From Phyto melanocephala (Eukaryota; Arthropoda; Insecta; Diptera; Rhinophoridae): a stretch of 64,000 nucleotides of DNA. A program made the translations under genes and the position numbers. Numbering within the stretch: position 1 is the stretch's first letter; the number at the start of each line of letters is the position of its first letter. This document shows, one piece after another, positions 1 through 10,117 of the stretch. The notes under the pieces were generated by a model. The model searched no databases. It saw nothing but the letters and a program-made list of their open reading frames with translations, and was not told the DNA's origin. The stretch covers positions 63,172,485 through 63,236,484 of the forward strand of contig OW799236.1 of the NCBI GenBank assembly GCA_941918925.1, read 5' to 3'.

Positions 1-382
1 GAACTAATTTTGGTTATCGGCAACACTCTCGTTTATAACAGCAATGTTTTTCAAGAGACCGAAGTGCGCGTTGTTCTTTTGCAAAGATCAACTTTTAGTA
101 ATCGGAATATACAAACATATGTAACAACTGCCATATACAGAGTGACCACTTGCACAAAAAAAAAATAATAAGTACATTTTTACTGAGACACCTTTTATTA
201 ATAGTAACAGGGCAATTCGTATAATCATTATTTGTAAGCATATATTATCAAGCACAACACGCAAGCTTAAAAAATAAAATATTTTCAGAAATAATTAAAT
301 GTGATGGTTTGATGAAAAAATATAAGTTTTATTTTTAACTTTTCATGTTAAATAAAATAAGTACATGTTAAAATCAAATATA
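1..382. other. Unassigned AT-rich DNA downstream of the piggyBac remnant
   Basis: No coding region or recognisable repeat is seen here. It lies beyond the stop codon of the piggyBac remnant on the minus strand and may hold that element's 3' flank, but I could not identify a piggyBac terminal repeat with its TTAA site. Confidence 0.4.
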
Positions 383-1321
383 TTATATATCAATATGGTA
401 TTCTATGAAACAGTTTTTTGTCTTTGAAAAGCATAAGTGGACGTTGCATTTAGTACAAAATGTGTGTGTGTCAGATTTTTTACAAAGCTTGCAAGACTTT
501 TTAGAACCCCACTGTGGAAAGTGTTCAATCTTGTCAAATCTTACACCAGCTACAGGATGAACGGTTTTTTTCCCAACATCAGAGCTACTAGTTGGTCCTT
601 CAACAAATGATGGACGACCAATCGAACGTCTTTCGACGGAAGCGCAGAGCTCTTTTGCAATGCTCGAGCGAAATTAAAACATTGTCATGGTTTTTGCTTT
701 TTCGTTATCAGTCGTATTTTGGTTGTGTTCAGCATTATTCCTACGGTATAACACAAAAGCATTTGTTATAGTCATGTCAAGCAAATGATAAATTAATCTG
801 GTTGCCATGTCCTGGGTTTTGATTTTAAGGCCATTGCGACCCATATATGAATCCATTAAGTCTACACCTCCCATGTGAACATTATACTCACGGATGATCT
901 GTGGACAGTCGATTTCATCGAAGATTTTTTTCTTACGGTTGTAGCGTCCAATTTTAGATGGCTGGTTGACTAGACTGCTTCGTTGGAAAGGCATTATGCC
1001 CACATAGGTTGAACATAGTCTGACATTTTTTGTGTCCTTCCACAAAACTATAGACATATCCACCCCATAAGCACTTCCAACAAATTCCGTAGAATAACCT
1101 CGAGGCTCTTTTTTGAGTTCAACGGCTTTGTCTATTGGAAGTTTGCAATTGGGAATTCGATTTGCTCTTACAGTGCCTAGGCTATAAATGCCACGTGCTC
1201 TTAGGTACACCATAAGGGGTAGAGACGTATAAAAGTTGTCAAAATACATAATGTGGTTCTTAAAGTTTGGCACTGTGCGACAATCTATTAAAAATATGAA
1301 CAAGAAAGGAAGTTTACAAAA
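383..1321 (-). pseudogene. piggyBac-type transposase, C-terminal half, one nonsense codon
   Basis: This is the C-terminal half of a piggyBac/PGBD DDD transposase (cut-and-paste at TTAA). The catalytic-core motifs YFDNFYTS and HMGGVDLMD carry the second and third catalytic Asp of the family. The reading frame stays open after a single TAA at 674-676. It then runs through a basic linker into the Cys-rich tail (CKLCKKSDTHTFCTKC, then HLCFSKTKNC), the family's terminal zinc-binding domain, and stops at 383-385. The upstream part, including the first catalytic Asp and the DNA-binding N-terminus, is not found. The frame closes at 1322-1324, just upstream of a pyrimidine-rich tract ending in TTTTTAATAG that looks like a splice acceptor, so an upstream exon may have existed. 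Family assignment is firm; whether the stop inactivates an otherwise intact gene is inference. Confidence 0.85.
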
Positions 1322-1324
1322 TCA

Positions 1325-1866
1325 AATTTTTCAAAGCAAAGGTTAAAGGTTAACACCAAAGGTGTGGAAATTCGTAGGTTTAAAGGTACATATATTTTTA
1401 TGGAGGTTATAATTCATACATATATACATACATATGTATGTATGTGTTTAGGTATTTGGGTTTTTTTAAGGACCGTAACAGCACTTTTTGGGAGAGTGAC
1501 GTGCTTACGATGGACGATACCAGTATTAAGAAAAACTTTCGCCTAAACATATAGGCATTCCAAAAAATATGTTACAAATTTCAACATATCGAATCTATTT
1601 TTATTTTACATTTATAATTGTTTAATTTTTTGATTGATTGCCGACCGTGGTGCCATATTGCTAAATGCAGTATAAATTCAATATGATTTAGTTCATTTAC
1701 GTGAAATCTAATACACATTGAAATGGGGATAATTCAATAGTTAATTTGAATTAAGACTTTTAATGCAAATTAACGCTGTCGTCTGTCTATGGTATAAGGC
1801 CCATAAAATGTTTTTGTAAAACTGGAGGAAAGTAGTAACAAAACATTTTCAAAAAAACAAACAGTT
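1325..1866. other. Non-coding gap with TATG/TACA repeats
   Basis: No supported gene. The stretch holds a short (CATA/TATG)n tract near 1415-1445. It separates the piggyBac remnant from the Penelope-like element. The first coding half of the piggyBac transposase, if present nearby, is not recognisable here. Confidence 0.4.
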
Positions 1867-1991
1867 GCAATGTTTTCTTTTTATATACTAATAATAAAAA
1901 ATCAAACAAATTTCAAAAAACATTTTGTCATACAAAAATTAAACACAAAAAAAAAATAAATTACTTATAATTAATACGTTATAAAAACTAT
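1867..1991 (+). repeat. Left inverted repeat of the Penelope-like element
   Basis: Its reverse complement matches 3221-3345 nearly end to end. It lies on the 3' side of the minus-strand coding remnant. Confidence 0.8.
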
Positions 1992-2042
1992 GTATTTCAT
2001 ATCCGCTTAGCATTTTTTTGAAGTAAATATCTACATATAATT

Positions 2043-3220
2043 CTAAGCTTCTGTATCTGATTTGTAATTAATCCTTTGTGCTATTAGTGTGTAAATAATT
2101 TGTAACATTTCTAATAAATAACGACGTGTGTAACTATTTTCTGTATTTAAAACTATTGTATTTTCAAAATCTGGCTCATGATTAAAATTTACACAAAGAG
2201 ATGTAAATTCAGTTTTTTGTGAAACATTATTTCAGTATTTCTGGTCTGATCTATGTCCTGCAATTCTAGTTTTAAGTTTATTCTTGGTTGTACCTGCATA
2301 TACTTTATTGCATGTTTCATTATAATTTCCTTTACATGGAATTTTATATACCACATGAGATCTTTCAAAATTATCAATTTTGTCCGTTGTCTTATTAAAT
2401 AATTTACCTAATGTATTGTACGTTTTATGAGTCATTTTATATTTTTCATTATCAAAAATTCTTTATTTTTCTTATCGTTCTGATACTATAGGTACGTACA
2501 TTAATGATTTAAAAATATTTGGTTGATTAGTAGAGGCAGGGCTCTGCAAAATACATACCTTGATGTATTTCAAATACAAAACACAAATACTTTCAAGTTG
2601 TGTATTTCAAATACAAATACTCTCAAGGTATGTATTTAAAATACAAAATACTTTTAAGCTGTGTATTTCAAATACAAAATACAAATATTTTTTGAATTTC
2701 GGTTGAATTGAATAATAATTAATGATCCTTCCTGAGGATGTAGGTTTCTGGTACCAATCCATTAATAACTTATTTTCCCTTTTTATTATTATTGTGTTTA
2801 AATAGGCAAGTTTAAAATAACTTTCCTTTTCAATAGTAAATTTAATATCTTTATGAAAAGAATTGAAAGTTAACAAAATATGATCTATTAAATCCTCTGA
2901 AACAATACAAAATAAGTCATTGTAATAATTTTAGGTTTTTTAGCCAGTTTTTTATGTATCGAATAATGTATCTAATAATTTTTCCATAACAATATCCGCT
3001 ATAACTGGAGAAGCTGGAGAACCCATAGGGAGTCCTTTCTGTTGTTCATACATTTTGTTATCATATCTAAAGTATCTATTGTCCGTAATACAAAATTTCA
3101 GAATAATTTAAAATAGATTCTTCTCAATATTTGTATGTTCTCTGATCATATCCCATTTTTCTTCGATGATACAAATAGCTATGTGTATGGAAATACTACA
3201 AAATTTTAAGCAGAAATAAA
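2043..3220 (-). pseudogene. Penelope RT plus GIY-YIG endonuclease, broken
   Basis: Reading from about 3200 downward, the RT palm shows the motif KGLPMGSPASPVIADIVME (about 3045-2985), a hallmark of Penelope-like RTs. The YxDD box is degraded to about YYND near 2930. Further motifs follow (FNSFHKDIKFTIEKE and DWYQKPTSSGR, 2876-2725). After an AT-rich tandem insertion comes the GIY-YIG nuclease region (VVYKIPCKG ... KVYAGTTKNKLKTRI, about 2370-2260) and a typical tail (NHEPDFENT ... YTRRYLLEML), with a stop at 2043-2045. Stops and frameshifts interrupt it several times. The protein would have primed reverse transcription at nuclease nicks. The family call is firm, and the copy is dead. Confidence 0.85.
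2540..2695. repeat. Tandem TGTATTTCAAATACAAA repeats inserted in the Penelope-like element
   Basis: Three to four imperfect units built on TGTATTTCAAATACAAAATAC interrupt the region between the RT and the GIY-YIG domain. The left edge reads CAGGGCTCTGCAAAATAC, which resembles a hAT-type terminus with subterminal repeats. No matching right terminus is seen, so it may be a truncated hAT derivative. Confidence 0.55.
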
Positions 3221-3345
3221 ATAGTTTTTATAACGTATTGATTATAAGTAATTTATTTATTTTTTTTGGTGTTTAATTTTTGTATGACAAAATGTTTTTT
3301 GAAATTTGTTTGCATTTTTATTATAAGTATATAAAAAGCAAGGCA
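3221..3345 (-). repeat. Right inverted repeat of the Penelope-like element
   Basis: Partner of 1867-1991. It abuts the truncated 5' end of the RT. Confidence 0.8.
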
Positions 3346-4749
3346 TATCCATAAGGTACTCGTATCCAATCAGCTGACTGTTTTCTTTATATACATTTTA
3401 TAAGCGTTGCCAAGGCATATTCATACAGGTATATGCAACAGCGAATTGATACAACAAAGCAAATTTTTAGGGGATTTTCTCTTTCAAGGCCAGTTTGTAT
3501 AACAAGGATGGAAAAATTGTTTTTATGTATATGTTTAATTCAATAAAATTTCATTAAAAAGGGATATGTGCTTTTGAAGCACATTATAAATGGTGCAAGA
3601 ACAACAAATATACATAAATTTGGTAAATTTTTTATCATAAAAAGCACAATTAAGTTAAATGTTTAATTCGGAATCCAAAATCTAATTTTCCATTCCTGCA
3701 TTAATAAATAGAATAAAGGAGAATTCAACAAATTGAGACATTGTATTTCCCCATCATCATGTGCTGATAATTTCACGTGTATGAATTCGCCTTGAGCGTT
3801 ACCAACTTTTTTTAAGTCATGCCTGCAGTTGTCAAACTTAATTTTTTAATTTAATTATACAATAAATAATTCGCAGTTTCAGTTGGTTTGAAACATTTAA
3901 AAAATACAAAACCGTGAATAAAAAGTTTTCGCTTTAAAGTTTTTTAAAAGTTCTTCAAATTTAAGAAGAAAGAAAAAATTCTTTGACATATGCCGGCATA
4001 TATACAAAAACAAAATACATGTGTTTTTTATTGTTGTGTTTGTTGCCGCGATGCATATACCTTATGGATATGCCTTGATAAAAAGAAAATATTGTAACTG
4101 TTTTTTTTTACAATTTTTAATTAATTTGAATATCCTGAAGACGCTACTTACAAGAAGGAGTAGCGAGATATTGAAAAGAATAACAGAAATACTGTTTAAT
4201 TTTGTAAAAAAAAATTAGAAAAATAAAATTGTTGCATGACTGAGGTCATTAGGCTCGAATAATTAAATATTTCATAAAGTTATTGAAATTTGATTAAATT
4301 TTTAGTATCATTTTGATTATTTGTGCAAAATCAATTTAATTATTGATTAATAGTAAGTTTTAATTGACATTCATATTTGTTTTCTGTGTTACTATTGAAC
4401 ATTTTTCGAACATTACTTCGAAAGAACTGAACTGCATAAATGTACAATCAAAACCAAACCAAGAAAACATCATATAATGAAAACAAGTGTAAGATAATAT
4501 CCGTTTTATTATGATTAGTTCACATTCGTTGTTATTACTGTCATCAGCAAATTAAAAAAAAAAACTAATTCTTAAAAATGTTTGACTTAGACCATTTTCA
4601 TAATTTTGTGAACTTAAAGAAACTGAAATTTTTTTATTAAAATTGGACCAAGTTGATTTCTAATCAACTGTGCTGAATCTTTAGCTGTACCTTTAACTCT
4701 TACCTTTTATATGTCCATTAAGTATGCATACTTCCCGAAAGTTTAGAAT
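3346..4749. other. Non-coding AT-rich interval
   Basis: No gene, RNA or repeat structure is supported. Short open frames such as 4021-4218 have no recognisable domain and the base composition of the surrounding intergenic DNA. Confidence 0.4.
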
Positions 4750-4917
4750 AAAACGTTTATTCAACCATTATTCAAATCAGGGGTCAATTTTGATATGGCT
4801 AATTATCGAGGTATTGCAAAATTAAGTACTATTCCTTAATTATTTGAAAAGCTTGTAGCACGTAACCAACATGACTTCAGTGAAGGATGTTCTACCGTAA
4901 CAAATTTATTGCAACCT
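4750..4917 (+). pseudogene. LINE reverse-transcriptase scrap (Jockey/CR1-like)
   Basis: The frame encodes PLFKSGVNFDMANYRG, then AKLSTIP, a stop, LFEKLV, and after a small deletion QHDFSEGCSTVTNLLQ. These are successive blocks of the finger/palm region of Jockey- and CR1-group RTs. The upstream endonuclease and downstream catalytic box are absent. The scrap ends where the LOA-type LINE begins, so that insertion probably cut it. Confidence 0.65.
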
Positions 4918-5241
4918 ACAACTACACTCCCTCGCGAAGGGGTAGTCATCTTGTCGCGATGCGAGGGTTTACGTGTAGATTACACTAACTAAGAAATACC
5001 CACCACCTGCCTACCAGCGTCTGTTTCTCCTAGTTGGGGTGGCTGGCAGGCTACTTCTCAACCCCCTCTTCACACAGGATGTTAAGAATGAGACCGCTTT
5101 ATTAAATCGTCGGTCCGCAACCATAAATCCACCAGCGTCTGTCCTCAGAGTGAACGGCTGTTGGTCTGTCTCCAGTGGGGCGGCAGTTTATAGTAAGCCT
5201 GGCAGTAGGCAAAAAATGTAAACAAAACCAATTCGTTCGTA

Positions 5242-5664
5242 ATGTCGAAAGAATCATGCCCTGCGTATCCGGTAAAGGGCTTCATAATCTCCGAAGATCC
5301 AACTACTGCAGTGTCGGTATCAGGATGCAGTAAGTTGTTGGCTACTGAAACCTCGACTGGTGGAGCGGAAGCGCCAGGCTCCAGTAGCCGACTAGCTACT
5401 AGTGCGCTAAAAACATGCCCGATCAAGCCGATTGGCGATCGAAACAAGAGCTTGGTACAGCGTGGTTCTTCGAAACCAGGTATAAAAGCACCAGCTTCAG
5501 GTGCCGGTGAGGTGGCTAAGACTCAGTCTGCCACTTAACCTCGCTCCCTTGTGCGATGATCCCTGTAGCACCACCCTCGACCTCCACGGCTCCCAAAATA
5601 GATTCCCCAAGGCACAGAAAACAATCCAAAAGGGCCTTCACTACTAAGCGTTCCGCCTATTAAA
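5242..5664 (+). pseudogene. LOA-type ORF1, N-terminal part
   Basis: From ATG 5242 the frame gives 98 residues rich in Ser, Thr, Ala and Pro, without a fold I recognise, ending at a TAA (5536-5538). A second frame continues from about 5556 with a basic, Pro-rich stretch to about 5660, so a frameshift probably splits one original ORF1. ORF1 proteins of this LINE group bind RNA, and their N-terminal thirds are low-complexity and poorly conserved. The copy is then cut by the DINE-like insertion that begins at 5668. Confidence 0.5.
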
Positions 5665-5667
5665 TAG

Positions 5668-6480
5668 CAAGTAAGAGCGCTATATTCGGCCGTGCCGAAT
5701 CTTATATACCCTTCACAACGTGTAGTCATGCAATAAAAGTGGTTTGTGTCACCATTCATCCCATATGAAATACGTACATACATATAAAAACATACATATA
5801 TAAAAACGTCCCATTGTAAAATTATAAATTCACGTATGTATGTTAAAAAAACAAAAAAAAAAAAATTTAAAAAAAAAATTTCGAAAAAAATTAAAAAAAA
5901 AAAAATTTAAAAAAAATTAAAAAAAAAATTATTATGTATATAATATATATAAAACAAAAAAATAATAAAAAAAATTATAAAAAAATAATAATAAAAATAT
6001 AAATAATATATTTAATAAAAAATAAAAAAAAAAATAAAAAAAAAATTAAAAAAAAAATTAAAAAAAAATTTTTTTGGCTCAGCTGGGATTCGATGCCACG
6101 TTTTCTCTAACCAGTATACACATTTGTATGTATGTATGTTGTTGTTGTAATGTTGTTTTTGTGAAAAAAAATCGAGGTGGTCGTGGCTTTTTGCTCATAT
6201 CTCAGTTGTTTATGTACCGATATTTCTGATTTTCAATACCGTTCTACTCCCGAATATTTCTGATATTTTAATGCCTTACCCGGGTCCAACCTATGTCGGG
6301 GGGCTTCAAAAAGTTGATTTCAACATACACACGGACAGACTGACAGAGCTTAATCGACTCCCCTATTCATAAGCTTTCAAAAAAAATATATACTTTATGG
6401 GGTCGGAAATCAAAATTGTAGAAATTTCACACGGAATGACAAACCTATATATACCCTTTTTCACTGTGTGAAGAGTATAA
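5668..6480 (+). mobile_element. DINE/INE-1-like element, family A (copy A1)
   Basis: Starts CAAGTAAGAGCGC followed by a palindromic TTCGGCCGTGCCGAA and TATATACCCTTCAC. The middle is extreme poly-A/T (5840-6070) with a TATG microsatellite. The 3' part has CGGACAGACTGACAGAGC, ACTTTATGGGGTCGGAAA and a terminal TATACCCTTTTTCAC/GTGTGAAGAGTATAA hairpin. This order matches Helentron-associated INE-1/DINE-1 repeats of flies. It has no coding capacity and sits inside the ORF1 region of the LOA-type LINE, so it is younger than that LINE. Confidence 0.7.
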
Positions 6481-6482
6481 CA

Positions 6483-7484
6483 AGTCGGTTTGGTAAAAAC
6501 CTACTGACGAGCTCACGGAGCAAGAGAAAAACCGTCTTCGGTGGACGAAAACGTGATCCTCCTAATGCAGGTGTAGGCAGACCTAAACGGACGGCATCCT
6601 CTGCAGCGCCTAAACGGCAACGGTCTGAGGAGAACACTCTTCCTTGAACAAAACGTTCCAAACACATGCCTCCACAGCCACAACAAAGATCCTACAAGGA
6701 GGTGGCAAAGGACCTTATTTGGGCGATCATTGACCGCAACTCCAGCGATGGCACCATTTCCTCTAGCAACTGGAAATTGGTTGTCATGGCTCTCAATGGA
6801 GTGTTCTTGAAAGTTGTTCGGGACAACCCGGGACCACCATCCCAGTGCGAAGATGCTGGCTGGTACCAAGGCCACATTAAACTGATAGCCTGTACAGACG
6901 AGCGTTCAGCGCAGCTGTACAAAGCCGCTATAGAGTCCCTCGGGGAAGTATGGTCTGGAGCGAAGCTCGAGGCAATACTTCTCGCCGATGTTCCACAAAG
7001 GCCGAAATCTATTGCCAAGATTCCCGCAATACCATCTGACCCAAAGGAGATTCTGGAGATAATGCAGGTCAGTAATCCTCAGCTACCCACAAAGGACTGG
7101 AAAATAGCCAAGGTTACTGAAGCTGTAGAAGTCTCCAGGAAGGCCACTGTTATTATAAACAGTGACTCCCTGTCTCCACTTTGGAAGACTTAGGGAAAGA
7201 TATACTATGGTTTTGGTACTATCTTTCTCCGGGTCTATAAGGATGAGGACAAGGAGAAGCCTCAAGCTCCGGAGAGTAAGGACTCTTCTAGGGATTCCTC
7301 CATGAGCTGTGACGATGAATCTGCTCTTTCATCGGACATTGATGACACCCAATCGGTCTCAGGACTAATGGGGGAATTCTTTGGTAATATGGATGTGGCA
7401 GAAGATGAAGATACCCTACTAGAATCTGACGACGGTTCAGAGGATGCCGATGTCACAGTCGTCCACAGCGACCAGCTACATTGA
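6483..7484 (+). pseudogene. LOA-type ORF1, DUF4780-like C-terminal part
   Basis: The longest frame, 6666-7193 (175 residues), contains SYKEVAKDL, then GWYQGHIKLIACTDERSAQ and LPTKDWKIAKVTE. These blocks correspond in order to the minus-strand LOA ORF1 at 52.8-53.3 kb (IQNPSIPMDDWLIIRTEQ). Upstream (6483-6665) a basic segment with stops continues from the N-terminal part. Downstream, after frameshifts near 7193-7265, an acidic Asp/Glu/Ser-rich tail runs to 7484 and meets the ORF2 frame within a few bases, as in the other copy. Its likely role was RNA binding in the LINE particle. The DUF4780 assignment rests on my memory of this ORF1 type. Confidence 0.65.
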
Positions 7485-8190
7485 AGGTTACTCAGATTAA
7501 CCTTCACCACTCAAAAGCGGCGTCAGCTGCCCTACTTCTCCTACTGTCTTCAGGCACGGAGGATCTTATATGTGTCAAAGAACCATTGTTGTACAATGAC
7601 AGGGTTTGCGTGCTAAACAGGGATGGCTACTACATTCTGTATGCAGCCGGACCAGGTAAGACCAGATCTTGCACTATGGCCAAAAACAATATTAAAGCTT
7701 TTGTTCTATCCGACTTCAGAGTTAAGGACACCTGTACTATAGCCATCGAGAACAAGAGGCGAATAGTCTTGCTAATGAGCTTAACTCCATCATTAGGAAG
7801 GCGATGTCTTACGCGAACGAAAGAAACATCCCTCTCATAATTTGCGCGGATGCCAACGCGCACCATACCGTCTGGGGTAGCTCGGATACCAACCAAAGGG
7901 GTGAGTTGCTCCTCGAATTTATAATTGAGAATGAACTAACAGTAGTTAATAGGGGTAACGAACCCACCTTTGTAGTTACTAACAGAAAGGAGATTTTGGA
8001 TGTTACTCTTATTAGCGATAGGTATGTAAATATGATAGGAAATTGGAGGGTGTCAAAGGACTGCTCCTTTTCCGATCATCTATATATCGACTTCGATTTA
8101 TTTTTCGAAGTAGATTCTGAGAGTCATTTCTTAAATAGGAGAAGGACAAATTGGTCTGTTTATGCTGAGGTGCTGAATAGAAAGCTAATG
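7481..8190 (+). pseudogene. LOA-type ORF2: APE endonuclease region
   Basis: VTQINLHHSK opens the apurinic-type endonuclease, followed by a weakened glutamate region (LICVKEPLL) and GKTRSCTMAKNNIKAF. A frameshift near 7790-7810 moves to ICADANAHHTVWGSSDTNQRG (catalytic Asp-Asn block) and SKDCSFSDH (the C-terminal Ser-Asp-His block). The Q-E-P motif of active copies reads K-E-P here. The initiating ATG is lost: the codon at the equivalent place is TTG, and the other copy has ATG. Confidence 0.8.
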
Positions 8191-9645
8191 CAATGGTTAA
8201 GGCAACCGATAACTCCTGTAGGAGAACTACTAGGAAAGGTAAGGCCAAACCCACTTGGTGGAATGCTGAAATTGCGGAAAAGCACAAAGAATGCAGGAAA
8301 CTATTCAATGAGGCTAAAAGAAAAGGATATTGGGCCACATATAAATCAGAAGAGCCAAGAGGCAATCCTGGAGAAAATTCTGCAGTGAGGTGGAAAATTC
8401 TTCGGAGACAACTCGGCTACTAAAGATTTTATCATCGAATCCAACAATACCATCATACATACAGAGGGCGGATGGTTCTTGGACCACCAGTAGCAAGGAA
8501 ACGCTGGAGGTTCTCATGGAGACACATTTCCTAGGCTGTCTATAGCAGGACTCTCCTCCTGCTGTTGACCATACGGATGCATATGACTTATCGAATCTAC
8601 CGATCACTGAGCATCGCATAAGATTGGCAGTTGGAAGTTTCTATCCTTTCAAGTCTCCAGGTCCTGATGGCATAATTCCAGCGGATCTACAGGAGAACAT
8701 CGATATTTTAATGCCATGGCTTCTGGTAATATTAAAGGCATGCTTGCATTTATCCCATGTCCCATCAAGGTGGACATCCTATAAGATTATTTTCATACCC
8801 AAGGGAAGTAAGGCCTCGCATACAAGGGCCAGAGACTTCAGGCCAATAAGTCTCTCCTCCTTCCTGCTTAAGACTCTGGAGAGGATTATTGATGTTTATA
8901 TCAGATCGTCTCTAGGACCAGATGCTCTATCGGGGGCACAGTATGCCTATACGAAGGCCAAATCTACGGAAACGGCGCTACACGCGCTGGTTGGCCATAT
9001 TGAAAAATCTCTGGACTCTTGATATTGAGGGCGCCTTCAACAATGTCAAACCGGATTCGGTTTTGAACGCCTTGAGACAACTGGGCATAGATCCTGCGGT
9101 CAGCGGTTTTGTAGGAAAACTACTGAAACTTAGGCGCATAGAGTCAACTTTGGGCGCCTCTAGCATCTCAAAGGTGGCTGTAAATGGCACACCGCAAGGT
9201 GACGTACTTTCTCCACCACTATGGAACATCAACATTAGTATCCTGCTTAGGGCCATGGAGAATACATCTTGCATGACTGTTGCTTATGCGGATGATATGG
9301 CTGTTAATACTTAGATGGTGCCAGGGATGTGGGTTGGGAGTCAATCCTGCCAAAACGGAACTGATACTGTTCACAAGGAGGTACAAAATACCGACCTTTG
9401 CTACGCCTAGGTTAGATGGAGTGCCGCTAGCGCTATCCGATAATGCCAAATATCTGTGTCTCGTATTGGACAGCAAACTAAACTGGAACCTGAACACAGA
9501 GTCTAGGACCCCTAAGGCGGCAACTGTATTTTACAGCTGCAAGAGGGCAATTGGCGTTAATTGGGGTATTAACCCCAGGAACTTATACTGGCTGTACGAT
9601 TCTGTCGTTAGACCAATTCTTTATTACGGAGCGGCAGTCTGGTAG
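8191..9645 (+). pseudogene. LOA-type ORF2: reverse transcriptase region
   Basis: A linker with PTWWNAEIAEKHKECR precedes the RT. Fingers appear as SPGPDGIIPADLQ and DFRPISLSSFLLKTLERI (8624-9022), then a frameshift to DIEGAFNNV, NGTPQGDVLSPPLWNI and an intact VAYADDMAV box. A stop at 9313-9315 follows, then GLGVNPAKTELILFTRR and the thumb (KYLCLVLDSKLNWNL, RPILYYGAAVW) to 9645. The polymerase box is preserved although the frame is broken in at least four places. Confidence 0.85.
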
Positions 9646-10115
9646 GTGGCGCTGGAGAAGAGAATCCACCAGGACAGATTCTAACATATTATGAGAATGG
9701 CTGCGATTATCATAACAGGTGCTCTTAAGATCACATCATCTAAGGCACTGTTCACTACTTTGAACTGGTTACCACCAGACATCCTGGCTAAGCAGATGGC
9801 TGCGGACACTGCGCTGGGGCTGAATACCACAAGGGCATGGAAGTATGTGAATCATGGACATGCAAGAATTTTGGGTATGATCAATATTGCTTCTCCTATT
9901 GATTACAAGGTACCTGAACCAGTATTCGATTCAGGTTTCGTGACGAATATATCGGATAGATCTGAATACGACAACGGCCTCCGACCTCCGGAGAATGCCA
10001 TCCAGATCGAAATCACATGCTGGAACTGGATGTGGTATGTTTTCGATCCAGTTGGGTTTGGAATTGTCCCTGAGGCTACCGGATTATTGTAGCGCGATAC
10101 AGGCCGAACTAATGG
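9646..10115 (+). pseudogene. LOA-type ORF2: connection region and truncated RNase H
   Basis: The 9691-10092 frame carries the post-RT connection (ITGALKITSSKALFTTLNWLPP). In the next frame a peptide ending RLPDYCSAIQAELMA aligns with the early RNase H of the minus-strand copy (RLPDDCSVFQAEVLA). Sequence similarity stops at about 10115, well before the RNase H catalytic residues and 3' UTR, so this copy is 3' truncated. That is unusual for LINE insertion, which normally loses the 5' end, and implies a later deletion or rearrangement. Confidence 0.7.
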
Positions 10116-10117
10116 CT

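Larger units (their letters stand above)
1867..3345 (-). mobile_element. Penelope-like element remnant bounded by about 125-bp inverted repeats
   Basis: A Penelope-like retroelement lies on the minus strand. The reverse complement of 1867-1991 matches 3221-3345 over about 125 bp with few differences, including the shared stretch TATGACAAAATGTTTTTTG. The two copies exactly bracket the RT and GIY-YIG coding remnant. Penelope-family elements are known for unusual terminal repeats in direct and inverted order, so this fits the family. The element is 5' truncated, because coding sequence begins in the middle of the RT at the inner edge of the right repeat. Confidence 0.8.
4918..10117 (+). mobile_element. 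LOA-type non-LTR retrotransposon, 3' truncated (copy 1)
   Basis: A LINE with a GC-richer 5' leader (from about 4918), an ORF1 of the DUF4780-like type, and an ORF2 with APE-type endonuclease, RT and the first part of an RNase H. It stops abruptly inside RNase H at about 10115. ORF1 is interrupted by a DINE-like element at 5668-6480. The domain order and similarity to the minus-strand copy at 50.2-54.4 kb place it in the LOA/R1 group. The two copies are clearly different families: the ORF2 starts read KVTQINLHHSK and KIVQINLQHSK. Multiple frameshifts show it is inactive. Confidence 0.8.

Noticed and set aside
4021..4218. Open frame with a hydrophobic start (65 codons)
   Set aside because: No domain, AT-rich composition of intergenic DNA, no homologous copy in the window; a chance frame.
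5145..5447. Minus-strand open frame opposite LOA ORF1
   Set aside because: Antisense shadow of the GC-richer ORF1 leader; the plus frame has the matching element context.
5668..6484. CAAG on both sides of DINE-like copy A1 as a target duplication
   Set aside because: All family starts seen carry CAAGTAAG, so the left CAAG belongs to the element.
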